Positions 7,008-14,459 of a stretch of DNA of 17,317 nt are shown here, piece by piece. The DNA lies in NCBI GenBank assembly GCA_900313405.1, contig OMQY01000195.1:1-17317 (forward strand). The letters run 5' to 3'. Position 1 is the first letter of the stretch, and every line of letters starts with the position of its first letter. The translations under genes were made by a program, and so were the position numbers. Below the pieces are notes generated by a model, which was given only the letters and a program-made list of their open reading frames with translations, did no database searches and was not told the origin of the DNA. Source of the DNA: an uncultured Eubacteriales bacterium (GTDB lineage Bacteria; Bacillota_A; Clostridia; Saccharofermentanales; Saccharofermentanaceae).

Positions 7008-8183
7008 ATGGAAAACTTCACTTTTTATTCACCGACATTTTTCGCTTTTGGAAAAGGCACCGAGTCTGATGCCGGCAAGTATGTAAAGCAGTTTGGCGGG
7101 ACACGCGTTCTCATCCACTACGGCGGCGGAAGCGTCGTAAGATCAGGACTGTTAGATCGCGTCAAGGCGTCTCTTGACGAGCACGGCATCTACCACGTTG
7201 AACTGGGCGGCGTTAAGCCCAACCCCAGGAGCGGCCTCGTATATGAAGGCATCGAGCTGGGCCGTAAGGAGGGCATCGACTTCCTCCTTGCAGTCGGCGG
7301 AGGAAGCGTTATCGATTCGTCCAAGGCGATCGCGATGGGGATCCCCTATGACGGAGATTTCTGGGACTTCTATCAGGGCAAGAGAATCGAGAAGGCGCTC
7401 CCCGTGGGAACAGTCCTCACGATAGCTGCAGCCGGCAGCGAAGGCAGCCCCGACTCCGTTATCACAAAGGAAGAGGGAATGTTTAAGCGCGGCGCCGGTT
7501 CCGATCTTATCAGACCCAAGTTCAGCATCCTGAACCCCGAACTCACACAGACGCTCCCGCCTTATCAGACGGCGGCCGGCGCGACGGATATCATGGCGCA
7601 TCTCTATGAGAGATATCTTACCAACACCAAGGAAGTCGAAGTCACAGACAGGCTCATCGAGGCTCTCCTTCTTACCATGAAGAACGAGACTCCCAGAGTC
7701 ATCGAAGACCCGAATAACTATGAGGCAAGAGCCAATATCATGTGGGCCGGTATGATGGCACACAACAATTCGTGCGGTGTCGGAAGAAGTCAGGACTGGA
7801 ACAGCCACGCCATCGAGCACGAGCTGTCTGCTACATATGACTGTGCCCACGGTGCAGGTCTCGCTGTCACGATGCCCGCTGTGTTTAAGTACGTAATGCA
7901 CCACGATGTAGCAAGATTCGCTCAGGTGGCGGAACGCGTATGGGGCATCGCACCTGACCCGGAAGACCCGGAGTCAGTCGCTCTCGCAGGCATCGAGGCA
8001 CTTCAGCAGTTCCTGATCTCGATCGGAATGCCCAAGAACTTCGAGGAACTCGGTGCGAAGGAAGAGGATATTCCCGAGCTCGTAAAAGTCCTCTGCTACG
8101 GTGACGGAAGAGGCGGCACGATATCGGGATTCGTAACTCTTAATGAAGATGACTGCACCAAGATCTATCAGATGATGGTCTGA
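7008..8183 (+). CDS. Iron-containing alcohol dehydrogenase / NADPH-dependent aldehyde reductase (YqhD/BdhA type)
   Basis: 391 residues, full length for group III (iron-dependent) alcohol dehydrogenases. Enzymes of this branch reduce short-chain aldehydes to alcohols, usually with NADPH. Cofactor motifs are YGGGSVVRSG (38-47) and AVGGGSVIDSSKAIA (95-109). The metal ligands are in place: Asp194 and His198 in GATDIMAH, His267 in DWNSHAIEH, and His281 in YDCAHGAG. These are the same residue numbers as recalled for E. coli YqhD. The N-terminus (NFTFYSPTFFAFGKG) is typical of the family. The start is fixed by AGGGAGG (6996-7002), 5 nt before the ATG. It is the first gene of a three-gene operon divergent from an AraC-type regulator. 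The physiological substrate is not determined by the sequence. Confidence 0.95.
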   Translation: MENFTFYSPTFFAFGKGTESDAGKYVKQFGGTRVLIHYGGGSVVRSGLLDRVKASLDEHGIYHVELGGVKPNPRSGLVYEGIELGRKEGIDFLLAVGGGSVIDSSKAIAMGIPYDGDFWDFYQGKRIEKALPVGTVLTIAAAGSEGSPDSVITKEEGMFKRGAGSDLIRPKFSILNPELTQTLPPYQTAAGATDIMAHLYERYLTNTKEVEVTDRLIEALLLTMKNETPRVIEDPNNYEARANIMWAGMMAHNNSCGVGRSQDWNSHAIEHELSATYDCAHGAGLAVTMPAVFKYVMHHDVARFAQVAERVWGIAPDPEDPESVALAGIEALQQFLISIGMPKNFEELGAKEEDIPELVKVLCYGDGRGGTISGFVTLNEDDCTKIYQMMV

Positions 8184-8203
8184 ACTCAGGGAGGATATGA
8201 TAT

Positions 8204-9235
8204 ATGTCGAAAAGAGCTTTATTCATAGGCGGCACCGGCATCATAAGCACGGCGATCGTCAAGAGGCTGGTAAATGAACTTAACTGGGAAGTGTGGGTGC
8301 TGAACCGCGGCAACCGCGCACATGTGTTGCCTGAAGGCGTCCATCAGATCAATGTTGATATCAACGATGAAGAAGCGGTCAGAGCCAAGCTGGGCGATCT
8401 GACGTTCGATACCGTGTGCGAGTTCATCGGCTTTCATGTGTCGCAGATAGAGAGGGACGTGAGGCTTTTCGAGGGGAGGACGAAGCAGTACATCTTCACC
8501 AGTTCCGCGTCCGCCTACCATAAGCCTGCCGCGAGCTACCTGATCACGGAAGGCACAACGCTCGCGAATCCGTATTGGCAGTATTCCCGAGACAAGATCG
8601 CGTGCGAAGAGTACCTGATGAAGAAGTACAGGGAGGACGGCTTCCCGGTAACGATCGTACGCCCCAGCCACACATACGATGAGCGTAATATCCCGCTCGG
8701 TGTTCACGGCACGAAAGGCTTCTGGCAGGTAATAAAGAGAATGCAGGAAGGCAAGCCGGTCATCATCCAGGGTGACGGATCGAGCCTCTGGACGCTCACG
8801 TGGAATGCGGACTTTGCGATCGGGTATACCGGTCTTATGGGCAACAGACATGCGATCGGCGAAGCTTTCCAGATCACATCCGACGAGACACTGACATGGG
8901 ATCAGATCTATCAGACGATCGCCGATAACCTCGGGGTCGAGCTCAAGCCTTATCATGTGGCGACGGACTTCCTGATCGCGGCAGGGGACAAGCACGGATT
9001 CGATTTCGCCGGGTCGCTCAAGGGCGATAAGAGCGTATCGGTAGTGTTCGATAATACGAAGCTCAAGAGGGCGGTGCCGGATATGCGCACGACCGTGAGG
9101 TTCGACATGGGCGTCCGTATCGCACTCGACTATGTTCTGTCGCACCCCGATGAGTGCCAGATCGAGGATCCCGAATTCGATGAATGGTGCGATAAGGTCA
9201 TCGCCGCGCTCGATAAGGCAAAGGAGGGATTGTGA
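8204..9235 (+). CDS. NAD-dependent epimerase/dehydratase-like protein (extended SDR)
   Basis: 343 residues with a Rossmann fold. The nucleotide-binding motif GGTGIIS is at residues 9-15. The SDR catalytic elements are Ser100/Ser101 (FTSSASAY) and the YxxxK pair Tyr127/Lys131 (YSRDK), followed by TIVRPSHTYDE, the usual conserved Arg-Pro of epimerases. This suggests an NAD(P)-linked oxidation, reduction or epimerisation of a sugar or nucleotide sugar, but residues defining a named substrate class are not recognised. AGGGAGG at 8188-8194 (9 nt before the ATG) supports the start. It begins 20 nt after the aldehyde-reductase stop, and its TGA overlaps the next gene's ATG, so all three are translationally linked. 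Confidence 0.88.
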   Translation: MSKRALFIGGTGIISTAIVKRLVNELNWEVWVLNRGNRAHVLPEGVHQINVDINDEEAVRAKLGDLTFDTVCEFIGFHVSQIERDVRLFEGRTKQYIFTSSASAYHKPAASYLITEGTTLANPYWQYSRDKIACEEYLMKKYREDGFPVTIVRPSHTYDERNIPLGVHGTKGFWQVIKRMQEGKPVIIQGDGSSLWTLTWNADFAIGYTGLMGNRHAIGEAFQITSDETLTWDQIYQTIADNLGVELKPYHVATDFLIAAGDKHGFDFAGSLKGDKSVSVVFDNTKLKRAVPDMRTTVRFDMGVRIALDYVLSHPDECQIEDPEFDEWCDKVIAALDKAKEGL

Positions 9236-10227
9236 TGTATACGGCAGCAGGGAACAGATATGAAGTTATGGATTATAAGCGATGCGGGATAAGCGGACTT
9301 TTGCTGCCGCGCATCTCGCTCGGATTGTGGCACAACTTCGGTGACAATGACGATTACGGGAATATGCAGAAGATGATCTTCACTGCGTTCGACAACGGGA
9401 TCACGCACTTCGATCTCGCGAACAATTACGGCCCGGCGGGCGGCAGTGCCGAGCGTAACTTCGGCAAGATCGTCCGCAATGATATGATCGCCTACCGCGA
9501 TGAGATGATCATTTCCACCAAGGCGGGCTTCGGCATGTGGCCCGGCCCCTACGGTGACTTCGGTTCGCGTAAATATCTGCTCGCGAGTCTCGATCAGTCG
9601 CTGGAACGCTTGGGACTCGATTATGTAGACATCTTCTATCACCACCGCATGGATCCCGACACGCCTCTGGAAGAGACAATGGGCGCGCTCGAGCAGATCG
9701 TCAGGAGCGGCAAGGCTCTCTATGTGGGTCTGTCGAACTACGACGGCCCGACACTGGAACGCGCGGCATCGATCCTCGAAGACAGGCACGTGCCGTTCGT
9801 TATAAACCAGAACTGCTATAACATCCTCGACCGTACAGTAGAGAAGAACGGTCTCAGGGAAGCGACTTCATCCCTCGGCAAGGGACTGATATGCTACTCG
9901 CCTCTCGCGCAGGGCAGGCTCACCGACCGTTATCTGAACGGCATTCCGGAGGATAGCAGAGTCAAGAAAGACGGACGCTTCCTTAAGGCGGAGCAGGTCA
10001 CGGGCGAGAGTCTCGAGACCATCAGGGCACTTAATGAAGTTGCCGCCTCCCGCGGTCAGACGCTCGCCGAGATGGCGCTCGCATGGCTTCTGGGAGATCC
10101 TGTCGTAACGTCAGTCATCGTAGGTGCATCAAGGCCGGAGCAGATCCTGACAAATCTCAAGGCTCTCGAGAATATCGAATTCACTGAAGACGAGCTTAAG
10201 CTGATAGATAAGATCTCAGGTAACTGA
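9235..10227 (+). CDS. yghZ: Aldo/keto reductase, YghZ type (L-glyceraldehyde 3-phosphate reductase-like)
   Basis: 330 residues, (beta/alpha)8 NADPH-dependent reductase. The tetrad is Asp60 and Tyr65 (FDLANNYG), Lys96 (STKAG) and His137 (FYHHR). The stretches LPRISLGLWHNFG, WPGPYGDFGSRKYLLASLDQ and TSVIVGASRPEQ match the YghZ subgroup closely, and the 13-residue extension ending RYEVMDYKRCG also resembles that subgroup. YghZ of E. coli reduces L-glyceraldehyde 3-phosphate and helps detoxify methylglyoxal. The start ATG at 9235 overlaps the preceding TGA and has AAGGAGGG (9221-9228) 6 nt upstream. A GTG one codon earlier (9232) is less well spaced. It is the last gene of the operon, followed by a strong terminator. 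Confidence 0.93.
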   Translation: MYTAAGNRYEVMDYKRCGISGLLLPRISLGLWHNFGDNDDYGNMQKMIFTAFDNGITHFDLANNYGPAGGSAERNFGKIVRNDMIAYRDEMIISTKAGFGMWPGPYGDFGSRKYLLASLDQSLERLGLDYVDIFYHHRMDPDTPLEETMGALEQIVRSGKALYVGLSNYDGPTLERAASILEDRHVPFVINQNCYNILDRTVEKNGLREATSSLGKGLICYSPLAQGRLTDRYLNGIPEDSRVKKDGRFLKAEQVTGESLETIRALNEVAASRGQTLAEMALAWLLGDPVVTSVIVGASRPEQILTNLKALENIEFTEDELKLIDKISGN

Positions 10228-10234
10228 TCAAAGT

Positions 10235-10268
10235 AAGAGGCTGTCTCACCACTCGAGACAGCCTCTTT
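10235..10268. terminator. Strong bidirectional intrinsic terminator
   Basis: AAGAGGCTGTCTC (10235-10247) pairs without mismatch with GAGACAGCCTCTT (10255-10267) around a 7-nt loop. TTT follows on the plus strand, and the complementary strand also ends in a T-rich tail. It lies between converging genes ending at 10227 (plus) and 10298 (minus), so it can serve both. Confidence 0.9.
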
Positions 10269-10297
10269 GCTACTGTATAAAATCTTTACTGCCCTGA

Positions 10298-10750
10298 TCA
10301 GAAGCCGAGGTCCTGAAGCGGATCGTAAGCTTCGGGCTCTGCTGCGGGTGCAGGCGCGGGATTATTGGCCGACGCCTCCATCGCCTTTGCTGCCTCGCGC
10401 GACTCCTCATCGAAAGGATAGAACATCATCTGTGTTCCGCAGAACAGGCATGTACCGCGGAAAGGCGTCTTGGACTGCTCCGTGATCTTGCGGTTGCACT
10501 TAGGGCAGATCCTGAAGTCGAGCGAATACGGATCCTCAAGATCCTTCTTGATGACGTCATCGATCTTGGCGTAGAGCTGAGGCTTGGTGATCCCCTGCTC
10601 CTGCATCAGATCCCACATGGCGCTGACGGTGATCCTGAGCTTCTCGACGGTGAGCTGTACGTCCTCTATGGCTCTTGCCTGATCGGCGACCTTCTCTGAT
10701 GAAACTCCGCTGCTTGAAGTTGTTCCTGTGTAGTCATAATGATACGACAT
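10298..10750 (-). CDS. Zinc-ribbon protein of unknown function
   Basis: 150 residues, no signal peptide or membrane segment. The N-terminus is Ser/Thr/Tyr-rich (1-20) and is followed by a helix with coiled-coil character (about 20-50). A four-Cys zinc ribbon is formed by Cys82/Cys85 (CPKC) and Cys101/Cys104 (CLFC). The tail (about 113-150) is acidic and Ala/Pro-rich. I do not recognise the family. The ribbon suggests nucleic-acid or protein binding, probably cytoplasmic. The ribosome site AAGGGAGGG directly upstream (minus strand) supports the start. It has its own promoter (10845-10872) and a leader of roughly 88 nt, and lies downstream of a membrane-protein gene on the same strand. Confidence 0.85.
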   Translation of the reverse strand: MSYHYDYTGTTSSSGVSSEKVADQARAIEDVQLTVEKLRITVSAMWDLMQEQGITKPQLYAKIDDVIKKDLEDPYSLDFRICPKCNRKITEQSKTPFRGTCLFCGTQMMFYPFDEESREAAKAMEASANNPAPAPAAEPEAYDPLQDLGF

Positions 10751-10844
10751 TTCTATCCCTCCCTTGAGATATGAATGGTGCGGAGTCTGTAGATCATGGA
10801 TTTAACAATGTTACAGATGCACCGATTACAAGTGTTCCGCATAT

Positions 10845-10872
10845 ATGATAACACAAAGTACTGAATCGTCAA
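10845..10872 (-). promoter_or_regulatory. Promoter of the zinc-ribbon protein gene
   Basis: Read on the minus strand, TTGACG (10872-10867, 5 of 6 matches) and TATCAT (10850-10845, 5 of 6) are 16 bp apart. The start site near 10838 leaves a leader of about 88 nt. The remaining gap between the two minus-strand genes holds nothing else recognisable apart from a short inverted repeat (TTGATG/CATCAA). Confidence 0.7.
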
Positions 10873-10888
10873 AAGGATTTGATGTGCA

Positions 10889-11542
10889 TCAATAAACGTA
10901 TCGACTGCGGGCTTCTTCGCGCTCTTTGAGGATACCCAGGAAGTCGGCAATGTACTCCCTGCGGATGGCAATAAAGTAGTTCTTGGAAGTGCCGTCCTTG
11001 AAGGTAACGGGCATATCGCACATATTCTGAAGATCAGACGCGATCTCGGGGTTCTTGGTGGCCCGGTCGATCATTGCCTGATCATAGTTCTTGGGCTTGA
11101 TGGTAAGTGACTTGATGTCCGCGAGCGGGATGATGCATACCTGTGTGATGATCAGATAATCGGGCGTTATAAAACAGTACGAATCCACATTATCGGGCGT
11201 AATGATGAAAGAACGTGTATCAGGATTCCGGATCTGTCCGATGAGGTTGTCCTTGCCGTACTTATTGACCATCTTGATATATCTCTTACGCGCGAGAACG
11301 GGTGTGATCTTAAGCTTCAGGATGAGATATGCATCGAAAAGAAGAAAGACACCTATAAGGAACAGATAGTAGGGCTTGAAATTCGCGATCGCCATGATCA
11401 CGATTATCAGCAACGGTATGTTCATGATCAGAAGCCTGATGTATATCGGACGGTGGAATTCTGCCATCTCGCGTTTCTCGTCGGCAGTCGGCCTGTCCCT
11501 GAAGATCTTATCGATACGTTCCTGAGTCAGTAGGTTGTCCAT
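10889..11542 (-). CDS. Two-TM membrane protein of unknown function
   Basis: 217 residues. A charged cytoplasmic-type N-terminus (1-33) precedes two hydrophobic helices (about 35-54 and 57-77) with a very short loop, then a hydrophilic C-terminal domain of about 140 residues. The C-terminal part has alternating beta-type segments (RSFIITPDNVDSYCFITPDY, then LIITQVCIIPLADIKSLTI) reminiscent of PH-like/YcxB-like membrane proteins, but this is only a resemblance. GAGG lies upstream of the ATG in AACGAGGTATTACAC. The gene is divergent from the two-component regulator gene with an 88-bp gap that both promoters must share. The function is unknown. Confidence 0.82.
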   Translation of the reverse strand: MDNLLTQERIDKIFRDRPTADEKREMAEFHRPIYIRLLIMNIPLLIIVIMAIANFKPYYLFLIGVFLLFDAYLILKLKITPVLARKRYIKMVNKYGKDNLIGQIRNPDTRSFIITPDNVDSYCFITPDYLIITQVCIIPLADIKSLTIKPKNYDQAMIDRATKNPEIASDLQNMCDMPVTFKDGTSKNYFIAIRREYIADFLGILKEREEARSRYVY

Positions 11543-11571
11543 GTGTAATACCTCGTTAAGGATCTGCTGTT

Positions 11572-11602
11572 TTGCCTAAGTATATCACAGGAGTGCTATA
11601 AT
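11572..11602 (+). promoter_or_regulatory. Likely promoter of the two-component regulator gene
   Basis: A perfect TATAAT lies at 11597-11602; TTGCCT at 11572-11577 is a 4-of-6 -35 with a long 19-bp spacer. The leader carries GGAAGGGTGGGG before the ATG at 11631. A single GTTAAGG (11555-11561) upstream resembles the boxes found before the ABC operon and might allow autoregulation. Confidence 0.5.
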
Positions 11603-11630
11603 CTATTTATTACGGAAGGGTGGGGAATAA

Positions 11631-12335
11631 ATGGCAAAGTGTCTTATCGTAGATGACGAGATAGAATTGACGAAGATGACGGAGGAGTACTTCGAGCTGT
11701 TCGGGATTGACTGCGACAGCGTGTACGACTACGGGTCATGCGTTGATTATCTTAAGAAGACGACGCCGGACATCATCCTGATGGATGTTAACCTCGGAGA
11801 CAAGAGCGGCTTTGAATTGTGCCGTAAGATACGCGAGGAGTCCGATATCCCGATCCTTTTTATCAGCGCCAGAAGGAGCGATGACGACGTATTGATCGCG
11901 CTCAATATCGGCGGTGATGACTATATCAAGAAGCCCTATTCGCTGAGCGTTCTCCTGGCTAAGGTCAAGGCTATGCTAAGACGTGTCGAGGGAAGTTCCG
12001 GCAATAGTGAGAAGCAGACATCTAAGAGTGAGAGCGAGGCACACGGGAAATACCTTTTCGAGAAGGAGACAATGAGCTTCATAAAGAACGGGAAGAAGAT
12101 TCCGCTCAAGGCACGTGAGTTCGCGTTGCTTCAGTATCTGTATGATAACCGCAACAGGATAGTGACCAAGGATGAGATCTTCAGGGAAGTGTGGGGTGAT
12201 TCGTTCTACAGCGACGGTACGCTCAATGTTCATATCAGAAGAGTAAGAGAGAAGATAGAGGATGATCCGAACGAGCCCGGGCTCATCAAGACCATATGGG
12301 GCACAGGATACATGATGGAGATCCCGGAGGAGTAA
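11631..12335 (+). CDS. OmpR/PhoB-family response regulator
   Basis: 234 residues. The receiver domain (1-115) has the acidic pair Asp8/Asp9, phospho-acceptor Asp52 (ILMDVNL), Ser79 and Lys101 (KKPYS). A hydrophilic Ser-rich linker spans about 118-138. The C-terminal winged-helix domain (about 138-232) ends with the recognition helix region DGTLNVHIRRVREKIEDD and the GTGYM hairpin typical of OmpR-type DNA binders. It partners the kinase starting one base after its stop codon. The downstream GTTAA repeats are its likely target. The neighbouring ABC transporter suggests control of a peptide or toxic-compound export or resistance module. Confidence 0.96.
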   Translation: MAKCLIVDDEIELTKMTEEYFELFGIDCDSVYDYGSCVDYLKKTTPDIILMDVNLGDKSGFELCRKIREESDIPILFISARRSDDDVLIALNIGGDDYIKKPYSLSVLLAKVKAMLRRVEGSSGNSEKQTSKSESEAHGKYLFEKETMSFIKNGKKIPLKAREFALLQYLYDNRNRIVTKDEIFREVWGDSFYSDGTLNVHIRRVREKIEDDPNEPGLIKTIWGTGYMMEIPEE

Positions 12336-12336
12336 A

Positions 12337-13584
12337 TTGAAGTTCAGGAATATCATCATCATCTATATAGTCATCATGGCGCTGCTCCTCGGAGGGATGG
12401 GGGCCTACGGCCTGAGTGACAAGAGAAGCAAGCGTGATATGCTCGACCTCAATACCATCAGGAACCGTGCGGAACAGGCTGTCAGGGAAGACGGCGAGAT
12501 ACCGGACGGATGCGAGGTCGTTCTGATCGGAGACCGGAACTATAACGCGATTATCAACGAGGCACTCAAGGACGATTCGGTCATCATGGATATATGGGAC
12601 GAGTCCGAAGAGACAATAATCGGCAGGGTAATAGTCGATGATACGCATCAATATGCGAAGGAATTGAAGGATGAGTTCCTGATAAAGATGTTCGTTATAT
12701 GGGGCGCGACGGCTCTGGTCGGAGCGGTGCTGCTTATATTGATATATATCAATTATATAAGACCGTTCAGGCAGTTGGATGCTTTCGCCGGGCAGATCGC
12801 CAAGGGGAATCTCGACGTCCCGCTCAAGATGCAGAAGGGCAACTTCTTCGGAGCCTTCACGGAGAGCTTTGACATCATGCGCGAAGAGATGATCAAGGCG
12901 CGTGACAAGGCCAACGAGGCTGACAGGATCAAACATGAACTGGTTGCAGAACTCTCGCATGATATCGGTACTCCCGTCGCGACCATCAAGGCGACATGTG
13001 AGGTTATCGAACTTAAGAGCAGCGACAGGGATGTTCTCGATAAGGTGAATGTCATCAATTCCAAGGCGGATACCATCGACAAACTCGTTACGAACATGCT
13101 CAATGCGACGCTTGAAGACCTCGAGACGCTGCGCGTGGATGCACGCGAGTTGTCGTCGCTTCAGATAGGAAGGATGGTTGATGAGCTTCACGATTATGGT
13201 GATATCCGTGTCGAGAATGATGTTCCCGAATGTCTGCTCGTATATGATCCGTTAAGGCTCGAACAGGTCATCGACAATATCGTGACAAATTCGTTTAAGT
13301 ACGCAGGCACGGAAGTTAAGATCTCGTATTCCGTTAAGCCGGAGGGGCTCCTGATCACCATACGCGACTTCGGTTCCGGTGTCCCCGAGGATGACCTGTC
13401 GGTCATTACTCAGAAGTATTACCGCGGAAGCAATTCTGCGGGTAAGCCGGGAAGCGGTCTGGGTCTTTATATCGCGGACCTTATGATGCATAAGATGGGT
13501 GGCGACCTGATCGTATATAATGACGGCGGCTTCGTAGTCGAACTGTTCGTTCTTAAGGCGGGTGCGTCACCGGTTAAGGAATAG
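12337..13584 (+). CDS. Sensor histidine kinase (HAMP-HisKA-HATPase), TTG start
   Basis: 415 residues. TM1 (about 5-25), an extracellular sensor of about 90 residues (26-115), TM2 (about 117-138), then a HAMP-like segment (about 141-193). The H-box is ELSHDIGTP, with His208 as the phospho-acceptor; the Arg usual before TP (HD/E-L-R-TP) is Gly here. The ATP-binding domain has the N-box DNIVTNSFKYA (313-323), the G1 box RDFGSG (343-348) and the G2 box GSGLGLY (372-378). The start is TTG at 12337: GGAGG (12326-12330) is 6 nt upstream, no better ATG lies nearby, and TM1 begins immediately. The small true extracellular domain separates it from BceS-type kinases, which have almost no loop, so it may sense its ligand directly. 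Confidence 0.95.
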   Translation: MKFRNIIIIYIVIMALLLGGMGAYGLSDKRSKRDMLDLNTIRNRAEQAVREDGEIPDGCEVVLIGDRNYNAIINEALKDDSVIMDIWDESEETIIGRVIVDDTHQYAKELKDEFLIKMFVIWGATALVGAVLLILIYINYIRPFRQLDAFAGQIAKGNLDVPLKMQKGNFFGAFTESFDIMREEMIKARDKANEADRIKHELVAELSHDIGTPVATIKATCEVIELKSSDRDVLDKVNVINSKADTIDKLVTNMLNATLEDLETLRVDARELSSLQIGRMVDELHDYGDIRVENDVPECLLVYDPLRLEQVIDNIVTNSFKYAGTEVKISYSVKPEGLLITIRDFGSGVPEDDLSVITQKYYRGSNSAGKPGSGLGLYIADLMMHKMGGDLIVYNDGGFVVELFVLKAGASPVKE

Positions 13585-13649
13585 TTAAGGATTCCGTAAG
13601 TTTCATGTTAAGACTTCCCGTCAGGGCAACGATAGAATCAAGCTATAAA
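13573..13649 (+). promoter_or_regulatory. Four GTTAA-type direct repeats and promoter of the ABC transporter operon
   Basis: GTTAA occurs at 13573-13577 and 13584-13588, a near copy CGTAA at 13595-13599, and GTTAA at 13607-13611, with steps of 11, 11 and 12 bp. The first two share the 8-mer GTTAAGGA. This is the direct-repeat geometry of OmpR-family regulators; S. aureus SaeR uses GTTAA-N6-GTTAA, exactly the first pair here. Possible -10 boxes are TAGAAT (13633-13638) and TATAAA (13644-13649). With TAGAAT the fourth repeat sits at the -35 position, which is otherwise poor, the layout of activator-dependent control. The first repeat lies inside the kinase gene and the second begins at the last base of its stop codon. 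Confidence 0.75.
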
Positions 13650-13672
13650 CCGACGCAAAGGGGATATAGCAA

Positions 13673-14458
13673 ATGTCTGACGAGAAGAGAACGATTATTG
13701 AAGCGATAGACTTATGTAAGTCATATTCTAATGAGAGCGTTCAGCAGCACGTAATCAAGAACCTGAATATCAAGATCAACGAGGGCGACTTCACGGTCAT
13801 CATGGGTAATTCGGGATCGGGTAAGAGTACGCTCCTGTATTCGCTGTCGGGTATGGACAGACCGACGCTCGGGAGGATAGTTTTCGACGGGGAAGATATC
13901 AGCAAGTACAGCAATGACAGACTCGCAGTATTCAGGAGAGATAACTGCGGATTTGTCTTCCAGCAGAATTATCTGAACGACACTATGAGCGCGCTCGACA
14001 ATGTAATGGTCAGCGGCCTCCTGAAGACCCGCAACAAGAAGGAGCTCGCTTCCCGCTGTAAGGAATTGCTCGCGAAGGTCGAGATAGGTGAGGGCGACTG
14101 GAAGAAGTTCCCCACACAGCTGTCGGGCGGCATGCAGCAGAGAGTCGCCGTCGTAAGAGGCGTTATCAATAAGCCGAAGATACTTTTCGCTGATGAGCCG
14201 ACAGGAGCTCTTAATTCACAGAATACCGAGAACGTTCTCGATATATTGACGGAGCTCAATAATGAGGGACAGAGCATCGTTATGGTCACCCACTCGACAA
14301 AGGCGGCTGCCCGCGGCAACAGAGTGCTCTACCTCGCGGACGGTATCATTACATCAGAGATAGATATCGGTCGATATGATAAGGAAGCGGCCGGTACAGA
14401 AGAAGGCCGTGCGCGTTACGGAAGACTTAAGGCATTCCTGCAGGAGATGGGGTGGTAA
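13673..14458 (+). CDS. ABC transporter ATPase (LolD/MacB/BceA type)
   Basis: 261 residues. The Walker A motif is GNSGSGKST (45-53, Lys51), the Q-loop FVFQQNYL (94-101), the signature LSGGMQQRV (150-158), Walker B ILFADEPTGAL (170-180, Asp174/Glu175), and the H-loop His207. The short ATPase and the FVFQQ Q-loop place it in the MacB/LolD/FtsE/BceA group, which work with FtsX-type permeases in mechanotransmission, peptide export or antibiotic-peptide resistance rather than classic import. The C-terminal tail of about 30 residues is charged. The ribosome site AAAGGGGA precedes the ATG. It is followed after one base by the permease gene. Confidence 0.95.
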   Translation: MSDEKRTIIEAIDLCKSYSNESVQQHVIKNLNIKINEGDFTVIMGNSGSGKSTLLYSLSGMDRPTLGRIVFDGEDISKYSNDRLAVFRRDNCGFVFQQNYLNDTMSALDNVMVSGLLKTRNKKELASRCKELLAKVEIGEGDWKKFPTQLSGGMQQRVAVVRGVINKPKILFADEPTGALNSQNTENVLDILTELNNEGQSIVMVTHSTKAAARGNRVLYLADGIITSEIDIGRYDKEAAGTEEGRARYGRLKAFLQEMGW

Positions 14459-14459
14459 T

